DNA of 64,000 bases from Pseudomonadota bacterium (GCA_021779535.1 JAJYAM010000003.1:92501-156500); one strand, 5' to 3'. Numbered from the stretch's first letter, positions 18,093 to 27,640 are shown. A program made the numbers and translations. The notes: generated by a model not told the origin, from the letters alone.

Positions 18093-18566
18093 TCAGCCGA
18101 GTACCGAGGTTTCCTCGGCGATCATCTGTTCCAGCCGCTGCAGATCGGGAATCAGCGGCGTCTCGTTGACCATGCGAATCTGGCATATCACCGGAACGCG
18201 CTCGGGGAATCCGCGCGAGGGATCGGGACGGATCACCTCGGCGTTCACCCGCACGAGCTGCGGGAAACCCTGTGTCAGGATCCCGAAACATCCGGATTGC
18301 AGCTTGCCGTCGATCGCGTTGAACACCACCACCCGCGTGCGGCCCGACACGACCGGTATCGCCTGTCCCAGGACGCCCTCGAAGGAAACCACCGGGACCT
18401 GGACTTCGTTCCAGGTCACGAGCCCGAGGTACCACGGCGGCGCATTGGACATCGGTGCGGGCGCCTGCAAGCCGATGACCTCGGCGACGCAGGTGCGCGG
18501 CACGATCAAGCGTTCGCCGACCAGCGGTACCAGCAGGCTGTACAGTTCGTCACGCAGGGTCGACAT
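18093..18566 (-). CDS. chpC: CheW-like coupling protein ChpC
   Basis: Single CheW domain, 157 aa (ERLIVPRTCVAEVIGLQAPAP, then YLGLVTWNEVQVPVVSFEGVLG). CheW proteins couple chemoreceptors to the histidine kinase; position after chpA matches ChpC of the Pseudomonas type IV pilus Chp system, where it is the accessory CheW alongside PilI. It begins 15 bp after the chpA stop and is followed at 4 bp by the cupin gene. Name is by position and domain; sequence alone only supports CheW. Confidence 0.82.
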   Translation of the reverse strand: MSTLRDELYSLLVPLVGERLIVPRTCVAEVIGLQAPAPMSNAPPWYLGLVTWNEVQVPVVSFEGVLGQAIPVVSGRTRVVVFNAIDGKLQSGCFGILTQGFPQLVRVNAEVIRPDPSRGFPERVPVICQIRMVNETPLIPDLQRLEQMIAEETSVLG

Positions 18567-18581
18567 GCGCGGCTCCCGATC

Positions 18582-21500
18582 TCACTGGCCGACCGCGCTG
18601 CGGCGATTCACCAGCGGCTCGATCGCATCGAGCAACTGGCTTTCCTGATAAGGCTTGCCGAGATAGTCGTTGACGCCGAGTTCGATCGCGCGCGCACGGT
18701 GTTTCTCGCTGACCCGCGAAGTGATCATCACGATCGGTATGTCGCGCAGCCGCGGCTCGTTGCGTACGTGCGCGGCCACTTCGTAGCCGTCCATCCGCGG
18801 CATCTCGATGTCCAGCAAGATCACGTCCGGCTTCAGGTCCTGCAGGATCGAAACGGCTTCGACGCCGTCTTTCGCCGTGACGACGCGCATGCCGTTGCGT
18901 TCGAGGAGCCGCTGCGTCACGCGCCGCACCGTGATCGAATCGTCGACCACCAGCGCGACGGTGCGCCGCTCGCGCTGCTCGGTGACCGTGTCGGCCGGTC
19001 GCGACCGCCACTCCGAGCGCACCAACGCACCCATGTCGAGGATGACCACGATCCGGCCGTCGCCGAGGATGGTCGCGCCGGCGATGCCGCGAATCCCGGA
19101 GATCTGCGGCCCCAGCGACTTCACGACGATTTCGCGGCTGCCGACCAGCTCGTCCGTGACCAACGCCGTCGAATGCTCGCCGGCGCGGATCAGCACGACC
19201 GCCATCGACACGTCGGCCTCGGGCAGGGGCGACGCGCCGAGCCCGACGAAATTACCGAGATGCTGGAACCGGTACTTCTGGCCGCCGTAATCGAACGGCG
19301 GTCCGTCGCGCCCGAGATGGCGCGCGACGATGCTGCGCGGCAGGCGGACGACGCCTTCGACGGTCGCGAGCGGCAATGCATAGGTTTCCTCGCCGACGCG
19401 CACGATCAACGCCTGGCTGATCGCGAGCGTGAACGGCAGGCGGATCGTGAATCGCGAGCCCTTGTCGAGCGTCGACTCGATGAACAGGCCGCCGCCGAGT
19501 TTCTTCACCTCGGTGGCGACGACATCCATGCCGACGCCGCGACCCGCCGCCTGGGTCACGCGACCGGCCGTGCTGAATCCCGGCTCCAGGATCAGCTGCA
19601 TCGCCTCCTCGTCGGTCAGGCGGGATTGCGGGTCGACGAGCCCGAGCGCGATCGCCTTGTCGCGGATCAGCCCGACGTTGATGCCCGCACCGTCGTCGGC
19701 GACCACGATCACGACCTCGGCACCGTCGCGCTCGAGGCTCACCGTGATCCGGCCGACCGCGGGCTTGCCGAGCGCAGCTCGCCGCTCCGGGCTCTCGATC
19801 CCGTGAACGACCGCGTTTCGCAGCATGTGCTCGAGCGGCGGCACCATGCGCTCGAGCATCTGCCGGTCGAGTTCCGCCGCCGCACCGTCGACCGTGAGTT
19901 CGGCGCGTTTCCCGGTGTCGTTCGCGGCTTGTCGGACGAGCCGGGTGAGCCGCTGCACGTGCCGCTGGAACGGCACCATTCGCGTCCGCATCAAGCTGTT
20001 CTGCAGCTCGGTGATCACGCGGGCCTGCTGGGCGAGGAGATTCTGCGCCTCGCGAACGAGGCTCTCGAGCAAGCCCTGAATGCTCCCGACGTCGCTCGAG
20101 GTCTCCGCGAGCGCCCGGGAGTACTGCTGGAGCGCCGAGTAGCGGTCGAGCTCGAGCGGGTCGAATTCGCCGCGGCGGGGATCGGCGTCGGGGTGCCGAT
20201 GCAGAACCTGGGTCTCGGTCTCGATCTCGAGGCCGCGCAACTGCTCCTTCAACCGCGTCACGGTCCGCGCGAGCTCCGCGAGATTGAAGTCGATCGAGCC
20301 GACTTGTTGATCGAGCCGCGAGCGGAAGATGCTGACCTCGCCGGCATTGTTCAGCATCTTGTCGAGCAAGTCCGCGTCCACACGCGCCATTTCCGCGCGT
20401 TCGACCGGAGCGGTATCGCGCCCCGGCAGCATCGCGGCGACCGTGAGTTCGAGGCTCGACGCGGCGAGATCCGGCGCCACCGGTCCCGCCGGCATGACCG
20501 GCTCGATCGCGGCCGGTGCTTCCCCGCCGGCCGCGGGCACCGCCGCGCCACTCACCGCTTCCGGTGACGGCGGACGAGCCTCGGGGGCGGGCTCCACGAT
20601 CCCGATCGGCGCGGCGGGCGCCGCGGGCGCCGCCGGCACGGGTTTCGCGGCCGTGGCCGGTGCCGGCTCGGAGAGGCCCGCGCCGAGCGCACGGATGCGG
20701 CCGATCAGCGCCTCTGCCGGCGGTGGCCACGTGCCGGCGCTGACGAGATCGCGCATCAGCGCAAGCTCGTCGAGGCTCACCTGCAGCACCGCATGGGTGG
20801 ACTCGGTCGCCGGAATGGCGCCGTTCGCGATCTGTATCACCAGGGTCTCGAGCTCGTGGCTCAAATCCCCCATCGGCGCGATCCCGGCCATCCGTGCGCC
20901 GCCCTTCAGGGTGTGCAACTGGCGCTGCAATTCGGCGACCGGCGCTTTGTCGTTCCGATCCGCGCTCCACGCCGCGAGCGACGCCTGTGCGCTCTCGAGA
21001 AGCTCCGTGGCTTCTTCGCTGTAGATGTCGGCGATCTCGCGGTCGAAGCCTTCCGGCGGCGTCGCGGCTTCGCTGCGCGGCGGCGGCATGGCGGCAGGCG
21101 CGGCGACCTCCGTCGCGGCGGTCGTCGCGGCGATCCCGGACGGCAGCACTTGCGAGATCTCGGCATCCTCCTCGGCACGCGCGAGTTCGGCGTCGAGCGC
21201 GGCGTCCAGCGCGCGGATGCGCTCGAGCAGCATCGGTTGTTCGGCGAAGAACACCGTCGACTCGTCGATGTGCGCGACGACGTTCTCGATCGCGGCCACC
21301 GCATCCTCGAGCAGCCCGAGCGCGGCCTCCGGCAGGCCGAGACCGCTGTCGTAGGCTTTGCGCAAATACTGGTTCAGCGGCTCGGTGACGCGGATGCCGT
21401 GGCGTGCCTCCGCCATTTTCGAGCTTCCGCACAGGGTGTGAACCGCGCGATAGATGGTCTCCGGGAGATCGTGCGGGGCGAGGCGCCCGCGCTCGGTCTG

Positions 21501-23918
21501 CAGATACCGACGAATCGCCGCAAGGTGGGTCTCCGCCTCCTTGCTGAAGATGTCGTGGAGCATCGGATCCATCGTCGCGGGCGCCGGCGGCGCCGCCACG
21601 ACCGCGGCCTCGTGCGCGTCGGCCGGTTCGGCGGGTTCGGGGTTCTCCTCCGATCCGGCAGCCGCGGCGTCCGCGCGGACGTCCGCAGAGCCTCCGGCGG
21701 GTTCACGCACGACGACCGTCGCATGCGCTCGCGCGATGAGCTGATCGACCGCGACCCGCGCCGGTCGTCCGGTCTCGAGCTGCTCGATCACCTGCGGGAG
21801 CGCGTCGATCGCGGTCCGCACGACCGAGATGATCTCGGGCGTTCGCGTGAGGGTCTTGTCGATCAAGCGGTTCAGCAGATTCTCGATCGACCAGGCGAAA
21901 TCGCCGATCACGCGGGCGCCGACCATTCGCCCGCTGCCTTTGAGCGTATGGAAGCTGCGCCGCATCGCGTTGAGCGAGTCTCCGTCCATCGGATTCTGTT
22001 CCCAGAGCGGGAACCGCCGGCCGATCGCCGCCATCTCGTCCTTGGCTTCCTCGATGAACAGTTCGACGAGCTGGGGGTCGGGCGCCGAATCCGGCCCCGA
22101 CGGCGGCGGCGGCGCGGACACCGCGGGTGCGGTCGTGAGCACCACCGTGTCGCGGGACTCGATCCTCACGGTCGTCGCCGCCTCGGCGCCGGCCGGCGGA
22201 CCGGTCGGCGCGGCCGGCAGCCGCGTCGCGTAGTCTTCGGCGAGCGCTTTCACGCAGGTTTCGGCGTTGTCGAGCATGTACCACGGATCGTTCCGGCCGC
22301 TCTGGATCGTCTCCATGTAGTATTCGATGCTGACGATCGCATCGGCGATTCGCTCGAGGCGCAGCGGGTCGGGCGGGATCGCCCCGGGCTCGACGAGCGC
22401 GCGGACGTGCACCGCGAGCGCGTCCATCAACTCCGCGGCGCGGGTCTTGCCCAGCATCAGCAGACCCGCGGTGATCCCGCGCAGCAGCTGCGGGACGTTG
22501 TCGAGCCCCTGCGGCGACCCGTCACCGGTCTTCTGGACCGCGATCGAGATCGCTTCCTTGATGCGTGCGAGATTCACGCTGCACTCGCGCAGCACCGCCT
22601 CGCTCACGAGCCGGAAATCCAGGTCTTCGGACTCGGCGCCGGACGGCGCGGCGGTCGATGGCAGGATCAGCCGCACCAACTGGTCGTCGAGACTGTCTTC
22701 GACCGACAACAGCACGCCCGCGACCTTGAGCAGCGCGTCTTCCGCGGGCGGCGCCCCCGACGCGAGGATCGTGCTCAAATCGGCGGCCTCGCGACGCACG
22801 CGCTGCCGCAGTTCACCGAGGCCGAGGACGCCGAGCGTGTCGCTGATCTTCTTCAGCAGCTCGAGCTGCGGGGCAAGATCCTCGACGCGTCCGCCGCCGC
22901 GGCGGACGAAGATGTCGAGCACATCCTTGACCTTCGCCAGGTCCTCCTTGATCGCGGCGCCGACGGTGCGCATGAGCTTGACGCTCGGCGCGGAGAGGCT
23001 CGCGCGCTCCTGTTCGATCGCATCGTCGACCGGCAGGAGCTCGGTGAGCTTGAACGACGCGCGCACCGCGCCGATCCGGCCGCCGCCGGCGGACGATCGC
23101 GCGACGTAGTACAGGAGGTTGTTCAACAGCTCGACCGGCGGATTGTCGCAATAGCGCTCCTCGCCGAGGTCGTAGAGCACCTTGATCTGCCGGTCGGTCT
23201 GGCCGAGGAGCCGCTTCAAGGTCGCGCTCGCCTCGAGGCCGTTCGCCTGCAGGGCCTCGAGCACGGCGCCGGTGACCCACCAGAACTGGAACACCGGCTG
23301 CGTGGTGGCGACCTGCTCGAGTTTCTCGGCGACTTTCGCCATGATCTCCAGGCTCTGCTCGGTCCGCTCGCCGCGGATCAGCCCGAGCAGACCCACTTGG
23401 AAACGCGGGCGCAAACGGCGCGCCCACAGCGCGACCGCGGCCTGCCCGTCCGCGTCGGAGCGCCCACGCGGGCTCTGGTCGGACTTCAGGTTGAGCAGCA
23501 GCAGAGTCCCTTCGGACAGCAGCGGGCTGCCGCGCACCGAGCGCAGGTCGTTGAGCAGCGGCAGCAGGATCAACGCGAGGTCGCGGCCACCGGAGAGGAC
23601 CCGCTCGAGATAGGTCGGCAACTGCACCATCGCCCGCATCAACGCATCGAGTCCCTCGATCCGCCGCTTCTCGTCGTCGTTGAGTTCCAGCAGATAATGG
23701 GCGACGTGCTCCATCTCCTCCGCGAGCAACGCCGCTCCATACACCTCGACCACGCGCAGCACGCCGTGCGCGGCGTGCAGTTGTTCCGCGCACTTCTCCA
23801 GCGATTCGCGATGATCGGAACGCTCGGCATAGTCTTCCAGTGCCGTGCGCGCATCGCCGAGCGTCGCCGCGAGTTCCTTGGCGACGACGTGCAGCGTTTG
23901 GGAGCTGATGTCGGTCAT
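18582..23918 (-). CDS. chpA: Hybrid histidine kinase of type IV pilus chemosensory system
   Basis: CheA-type kinase of the Pil-Chp system, 1778 aa, soluble. The first 600 residues are helical, HPt-like repeats without the phosphorylatable His. Three HPt domains with His follow: SFHTLKGSGRMVGA (about 656), AVHTLCGSSKMAEA (about 825), QLHTLKGGARMAGI (about 1000). Then Pro/Ala-rich linkers, the dimerisation region, the HATPase (MLRNAVVHGIESPERR about 1370; VADDGAGIN), a CheW-like domain and a receiver domain (VVDDSITVRR; DVILLDIEMPRMDGYE about 1701). P. aeruginosa ChpA is larger (about 2470 aa) with more phosphotransfer sites, so this one is compact. It sits 23 bp after pilJ. No pilK or chpB lies in the gap. 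Confidence 0.93.
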   Translation of the reverse strand: MTDISSQTLHVVAKELAATLGDARTALEDYAERSDHRESLEKCAEQLHAAHGVLRVVEVYGAALLAEEMEHVAHYLLELNDDEKRRIEGLDALMRAMVQLPTYLERVLSGGRDLALILLPLLNDLRSVRGSPLLSEGTLLLLNLKSDQSPRGRSDADGQAAVALWARRLRPRFQVGLLGLIRGERTEQSLEIMAKVAEKLEQVATTQPVFQFWWVTGAVLEALQANGLEASATLKRLLGQTDRQIKVLYDLGEERYCDNPPVELLNNLLYYVARSSAGGGRIGAVRASFKLTELLPVDDAIEQERASLSAPSVKLMRTVGAAIKEDLAKVKDVLDIFVRRGGGRVEDLAPQLELLKKISDTLGVLGLGELRQRVRREAADLSTILASGAPPAEDALLKVAGVLLSVEDSLDDQLVRLILPSTAAPSGAESEDLDFRLVSEAVLRECSVNLARIKEAISIAVQKTGDGSPQGLDNVPQLLRGITAGLLMLGKTRAAELMDALAVHVRALVEPGAIPPDPLRLERIADAIVSIEYYMETIQSGRNDPWYMLDNAETCVKALAEDYATRLPAAPTGPPAGAEAATTVRIESRDTVVLTTAPAVSAPPPPSGPDSAPDPQLVELFIEEAKDEMAAIGRRFPLWEQNPMDGDSLNAMRRSFHTLKGSGRMVGARVIGDFAWSIENLLNRLIDKTLTRTPEIISVVRTAIDALPQVIEQLETGRPARVAVDQLIARAHATVVVREPAGGSADVRADAAAAGSEENPEPAEPADAHEAAVVAAPPAPATMDPMLHDIFSKEAETHLAAIRRYLQTERGRLAPHDLPETIYRAVHTLCGSSKMAEARHGIRVTEPLNQYLRKAYDSGLGLPEAALGLLEDAVAAIENVVAHIDESTVFFAEQPMLLERIRALDAALDAELARAEEDAEISQVLPSGIAATTAATEVAAPAAMPPPRSEAATPPEGFDREIADIYSEEATELLESAQASLAAWSADRNDKAPVAELQRQLHTLKGGARMAGIAPMGDLSHELETLVIQIANGAIPATESTHAVLQVSLDELALMRDLVSAGTWPPPAEALIGRIRALGAGLSEPAPATAAKPVPAAPAAPAAPIGIVEPAPEARPPSPEAVSGAAVPAAGGEAPAAIEPVMPAGPVAPDLAASSLELTVAAMLPGRDTAPVERAEMARVDADLLDKMLNNAGEVSIFRSRLDQQVGSIDFNLAELARTVTRLKEQLRGLEIETETQVLHRHPDADPRRGEFDPLELDRYSALQQYSRALAETSSDVGSIQGLLESLVREAQNLLAQQARVITELQNSLMRTRMVPFQRHVQRLTRLVRQAANDTGKRAELTVDGAAAELDRQMLERMVPPLEHMLRNAVVHGIESPERRAALGKPAVGRITVSLERDGAEVVIVVADDGAGINVGLIRDKAIALGLVDPQSRLTDEEAMQLILEPGFSTAGRVTQAAGRGVGMDVVATEVKKLGGGLFIESTLDKGSRFTIRLPFTLAISQALIVRVGEETYALPLATVEGVVRLPRSIVARHLGRDGPPFDYGGQKYRFQHLGNFVGLGASPLPEADVSMAVVLIRAGEHSTALVTDELVGSREIVVKSLGPQISGIRGIAGATILGDGRIVVILDMGALVRSEWRSRPADTVTEQRERRTVALVVDDSITVRRVTQRLLERNGMRVVTAKDGVEAVSILQDLKPDVILLDIEMPRMDGYEVAAHVRNEPRLRDIPIVMITSRVSEKHRARAIELGVNDYLGKPYQESQLLDAIEPLVNRRSAVGQ

Positions 23919-23941
23919 CGTTGCGTCCGGATTCGTGCCGC

Positions 23942-26023
23942 TCAGGTACCGAACCCGCGCGCCTTGCGGATCCGGCCGGCGTCCTCGACCGCGGCGGCGA
24001 CCGCGGCGGGAACACCCGCGTCGCTCGGGGTCCCGACCGGCTCCTTCAGCGCCGGCAATCGGGCCGAGGTCGAGCCGACGACCGTCGTCGCGCCGGCGTC
24101 GGCCAGGCGGAAGCCGGCGACCGACTTGCGCAACTGCGCCGCGAGGGCCGCGAGCTTCGACACCGATGCGGAGGTGGCCGAGGAACCGTCGGCGGTCTGG
24201 CTCGAGATCTCGCGGAGCACCTGCATGTTCTTCGAGATGTTCCCGGAGACGGCCGCCTGCTGCCGGGCGCTCGCGGAGATGTTCTGCACCAGACTGGCGA
24301 TCTGGTTCGACACCTGCTCGATTTCCTCGAGCGCCGCGCCGGCGTTTTCGGCGAGCAGCGCGCCGCCGACGACGTCGGTCGTGCTGCGCTCCATCGAGAC
24401 CACGGCCTCATTGGTGTCGGTCTGGATCGTGCGCACCAGCACCTCGATCTGTTTCGTCGCGTTCGCGGCGCGCTCCGCGAGCCGCTGGACTTCGTCGGCG
24501 ACGACCGCGAAGCCGCGGCCCGCCTCGCCCGCCATCGACGCCTGGATCGACGCGTTGAGCGCGAGGATGTTGGTCTGTTCGGCGATGTCGTTGATGAGCT
24601 CGACGATGTTGCCGATCTCCTGGGAGCTCTCGCCGAGGCGCTTGATCCGCTTGCTCGTCTCCTGGATCGTCTCTCGGATCGCGTTCATGCCGTCGATCGT
24701 TCGCCGGACGGCATCGCCGCCCTTGTGCGCGATGTCGACCGAATGCCGCGCGACGTCCGAGCAGCGTTCCGCGTTCCCCGAAACTTCCTCGATCGACGCG
24801 GCCATCTCGGCGACGGACTCGCTGGCAGCCGAGATCTGGCGCGACTGCGCGGCGCTCGCCTTCGCCATGTGTGCCGCGGCGGCCTGGGCCTGCTTGGTCG
24901 CTCCGTCGAGCTGGATCGCACCCGCGGTGATCGTCGTCACGAGCTCGCGCAGCGCCTCGATCGCATAATTGATCGAGTCCGCGATCGCGCCGGTGATGTC
25001 CTCGGTCACCGTCGCCTGGACCGTGAGGTCGCCGTCGGCGAGGTTCGACAGCTCGTCGAGCAAGCGCATGATCGCGTCCTGGTTGCGGTCGTTCTCGCGC
25101 GCGCGCATCTCGGCTTCGCGACGCCGATCCACCGCATTGCGGTACACCCACACGAGCGCGCCGAGGCAGCTGAGCGCGATCGCGAGCGCGACGATCACCG
25201 CGAGTCGCCGGACGCCGAGCCCTCCGGCGCCCGCCCCGCGTACGACCCCGGCCTGGCCCGCGAGCGCATCGGCCGATCTCGAGAGCGCCGCGACGGCCGA
25301 CTGCGCCTTCGCGACCGGTGCGGCCGCCCCGATCGCGGTGCGCACCGCGGCCGAGAAGAGGCCGTTCGACTGCACGAACGCGGCGGCCGCCGCCGCATTC
25401 GCGCCGGCGGCCGCGGTGTTGCGCGTTCGACCCCCGGTCAGCCCGCGCGCGAGCGTGTCGAGCGTTTCGAGACCGTCGGCGAGGCGTTGCGCGGTCGGCC
25501 CGGTCCTGCCGACGCCGCTCGCGAGCGCGTCGACGTCGAGTTGCAGTCGCTGCACGGTGACTTGGAAGCGGTCGAGGTGCGCGCCGGCGCCGGCCAACGG
25601 GCCTGCGCCCCCGGTGCTCGCCAGGTCACCGAGCCGCGACAACAGCTGCGGGGCACGCTCGCGGACCTGCCGGGCGGCCTCGCCGATCGTTTGCACCGCC
25701 GGCCGCGCGCTCTCGACCGCCGCGACCGACGCGCTCAGTGCGCGCCAGTCGGCCTCGCCGCCGCCGGCCGCGCGACGCGCGGTGCTTGCGCGCCTGAAAT
25801 CGGCCGCGAGCGCATCGAACGACGCGGCGTCGCCGTGCAGCGCACTGCGGGCCTCGAGCGGCAGCCCTCGCAGCGCGAGTGCGAGGGTCGAGCGGGCGTC
25901 GCCGCCGCCGGGTCCGCCGCCCGCGAACGTCAGCGCGCCCGCGACGAGCACGCCGAGCGCGGCCAGTCCGGCGAGCACCGGCGCGATCAACGCCCATCGA
26001 TTGGCTTCATTCTTTCCGTTCAT
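23942..26023 (-). CDS. pilJ: Methyl-accepting chemoreceptor for type IV pili
   Basis: Inner-membrane chemoreceptor that feeds the Chp kinase. 693 aa: transmembrane helix 1 (WALIAPVLAGLAALGVLVAGA), a periplasmic sensor region with repeats of small residues (about 40-270), transmembrane helix 2 (LAVIVALAIALSCLGALVWV, about 274), a HAMP segment and a cytoplasmic coiled coil with the MCP hairpin NDIAEQTNILALNASIQ (about 484) and GEAGRGFAVVADEVQRLAER. Ends with an unstructured Ala/Pro tail and no CheR-docking pentapeptide. Gene order pilI-pilJ-chpA supports the PilJ name. Confidence 0.93.
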   Translation of the reverse strand: MNGKNEANRWALIAPVLAGLAALGVLVAGALTFAGGGPGGGDARSTLALALRGLPLEARSALHGDAASFDALAADFRRASTARRAAGGGEADWRALSASVAAVESARPAVQTIGEAARQVRERAPQLLSRLGDLASTGGAGPLAGAGAHLDRFQVTVQRLQLDVDALASGVGRTGPTAQRLADGLETLDTLARGLTGGRTRNTAAAGANAAAAAAFVQSNGLFSAAVRTAIGAAAPVAKAQSAVAALSRSADALAGQAGVVRGAGAGGLGVRRLAVIVALAIALSCLGALVWVYRNAVDRRREAEMRARENDRNQDAIMRLLDELSNLADGDLTVQATVTEDITGAIADSINYAIEALRELVTTITAGAIQLDGATKQAQAAAAHMAKASAAQSRQISAASESVAEMAASIEEVSGNAERCSDVARHSVDIAHKGGDAVRRTIDGMNAIRETIQETSKRIKRLGESSQEIGNIVELINDIAEQTNILALNASIQASMAGEAGRGFAVVADEVQRLAERAANATKQIEVLVRTIQTDTNEAVVSMERSTTDVVGGALLAENAGAALEEIEQVSNQIASLVQNISASARQQAAVSGNISKNMQVLREISSQTADGSSATSASVSKLAALAAQLRKSVAGFRLADAGATTVVGSTSARLPALKEPVGTPSDAGVPAAVAAAVEDAGRIRKARGFGT

Positions 26024-26041
26024 TCGCGCCTCCGAGCACGC

Positions 26042-26620
26042 TCAGCTCGCCGCCTGCAGGAAGCTTGCGCTCTCCAGGAGGCCCCTGATGCTCAAGACCG
26101 GCCACAGTTCGCCGCCGCGCCGGAACGCGCCCGCGAGGTAGCTGTCGCAACGAATCACCGTCGGCGGCGGTTCGGCGCTGAATTCGCCCTCGGCGAAGCG
26201 CCGGAACCCGTGCACCTCGTCCACGACCAGGCCCGCGGGGATCTCGCGGTGATTGACGACGACCACCCGGGTGTTCCGCCCGATCGCGGTCGCGCCGCTG
26301 CCGAGGAACTGCCGCAGGTCGATCAGCGGCAGCAGTTGACCGCGGACGTTCGCGAGTCCCTTGATCCACGATTTCGCGCCCGGAATTCGAGTCACCGACG
26401 GCGGATAACCGAGTACCTCACGCGTCTCCTCGCGAGCGATCAAGAACGTCTCCCCGCCGATCCGGAACGCGACGCCGACCCATTCGCGCCCGGCCGGGGT
26501 TTCCGCGGCGGTCCCCTCGTTCTTCGTGCGGCTGCGCCGTTCGATCTCGCGCAGGAGCTCGAACGGGCGATCCCTGAGGTCGCGAAGGCCGGCGCCGGCG
26601 ACTCCGTCGGCCGCGTTCAT
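26042..26620 (-). CDS. pilI: CheW-like coupling protein PilI
   Basis: 192-aa protein with an N-terminal helix (LRDRPFELLREIERRSRT) and a CheW domain (WVGVAFRIGGETFLIAREETREVLG; WIKGLANVRGQLLPLIDLRQFLG). It links PilJ to ChpA. Its start overlaps the pilH stop by 4 bp (ATGA), and its stop lies 18 bp before the pilJ start, as in the P. aeruginosa pilGHIJ operon. Confidence 0.93.
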   Translation of the reverse strand: MNAADGVAGAGLRDLRDRPFELLREIERRSRTKNEGTAAETPAGREWVGVAFRIGGETFLIAREETREVLGYPPSVTRIPGAKSWIKGLANVRGQLLPLIDLRQFLGSGATAIGRNTRVVVVNHREIPAGLVVDEVHGFRRFAEGEFSAEPPPTVIRCDSYLAGAFRRGGELWPVLSIRGLLESASFLQAAS

Positions 26621-26982
26621 ACCGCGAGCGCCGCTTGCGCCTTTTGCACCAGGGTTTGCACCGACACGGGTTTCACCAGGTAGTCGACGGCACCTTGCCG
26701 CAGACCCCAGACGCGATCGGTCTCCTGCCCCTTGGTCGTGACCATGATGATCGGGATCAACCGCGTCTCCGGATCGTTCGCGAGCGCCCGCGTCGCCTGA
26801 TAGCCGTTCACCCCCGGCATCACGATGTCCATGAAGATCAGGTCGGGCTTCATCGCTTTCGCCTTGCGGATGCCCTCGGCGCCGTTCTCGGCGGCGGCCG
26901 TTTGGAACCCGTGCTTCTCGAGTGCCTTCTGCATCACGAACACTTCGGTGGGTGAATCGTCGACGATCAGGATCAATGCCAT
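26617..26982 (-). CDS. pilH: Receiver-domain response regulator PilH
   Basis: Single receiver domain, 121 aa, phosphorylated by ChpA in the twitching pathway. The acidic pair is in LIVDDSP, the phosphorylated Asp in LIFMDIVMPGVNGYQ, and the conserved Thr and Lys in IIMVTTKGQ and YLVKPVS. The ORF track start is 64 codons upstream in pilG's region; ATG 26982 has GGAG at a good distance (GACGGAGAACTCAGCG) and gives the usual PilH length. No output domain. Confidence 0.94.
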   Translation of the reverse strand: MALILIVDDSPTEVFVMQKALEKHGFQTAAAENGAEGIRKAKAMKPDLIFMDIVMPGVNGYQATRALANDPETRLIPIIMVTTKGQETDRVWGLRQGAVDYLVKPVSVQTLVQKAQAALAV

Positions 26983-26996
26983 CGCTGAGTTCTCCG

Positions 26997-27392
26997 TCAC
27001 TTGCCCACGTGCGCCTCGATCGCGCCCAGCAACTCGTCCTTCGTGAACGGCTTCGTCAGGTAGTGCTCCGACCCGACGATCCGTCCCCGCGCGCGGTCGA
27101 ACAATCCGTCCTTGCTGGACAGCATGATCACCGGTATCTGCTTGAACACCTTGTTGTGCTTGATCAGCGAGCACGTCTGGTAGCCGTCGAGCCTCGGCAT
27201 CATGATGTCGACGAACACGATGTCCGGTTGGTGGTCGGCGATCTTCGACAGCGCGTCGAAACCGTCGATCGCAGTGAACACCTCGCAGCCTTCCTTGCTG
27301 AGCAGCGTCTCGGCGGTCCGGCGGATCGTCTTGCTGTCGTCGATGACCAGTACTTTCAAGCCGGTCAATTTGGTCTTTTCGGTGGCGCTCAT
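26997..27392 (-). CDS. pilG: Receiver-domain response regulator PilG
   Basis: First gene of the Pil-Chp operon; a single receiver domain of 131 aa. Family motifs: VLVIDDSKTIRRTAETLL, VFVDIMMPRLDGYQT (phosphorylated Asp), IMLSSKDG and YLTKPFTKDELL. In P. aeruginosa PilG promotes pilus extension by way of FimV/PilB and cyclic-AMP signalling; that role is from the family. ATG 27392 has AAGGA 5 nt upstream (GAAGGACAGC); the longer ORF-track start is rejected. A 14-bp gap separates it from pilH. Confidence 0.94.
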   Translation of the reverse strand: MSATEKTKLTGLKVLVIDDSKTIRRTAETLLSKEGCEVFTAIDGFDALSKIADHQPDIVFVDIMMPRLDGYQTCSLIKHNKVFKQIPVIMLSSKDGLFDRARGRIVGSEHYLTKPFTKDELLGAIEAHVGK

Positions 27393-27452
27393 GCTGTCCT
27401 TCGAAACCTGGCGGTGCCGTCTAACGTGAGACCCCCGAGCGGGCGCGCATCG

Positions 27453-27481
27453 TTTCCAGGAAATTGGGAACTTTTTAACAT
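27453..27481 (+). promoter_or_regulatory. Candidate promoter for gshB in the pilG-gshB gap
   Basis: TTTCCA (27453-27458) and TAACAT (27476-27481) are separated by 17 bp and face gshB. Each hexamer matches consensus at four of six positions. They lie in the only AT-rich stretch of the 248-bp divergent gap. No clear promoter was found for pilG in the opposite direction. Confidence 0.28.
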
Positions 27482-27640
27482 ATCCAGCCGACCCGGGCCA
27501 CGTCGCCCGGATCACATTTCGAGCCATGCCGGCCGAAACGACGGCGGACTGGTTCACAGTTTCCGGAACTGGGACCCTCCTGCGAAGGCTTGCGCTAGAC
27601 TGCGGGCGCGAACGCGCCGAACGACCCGTAGAGGACCCCG

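Noticed and set aside
18075-24968. Long plus-strand ORFs (830 and 1391 aa) opposite chpA and pilJ
   Set aside because: Arg- and Ala-rich shadows of the Chp genes; no domain on that strand.
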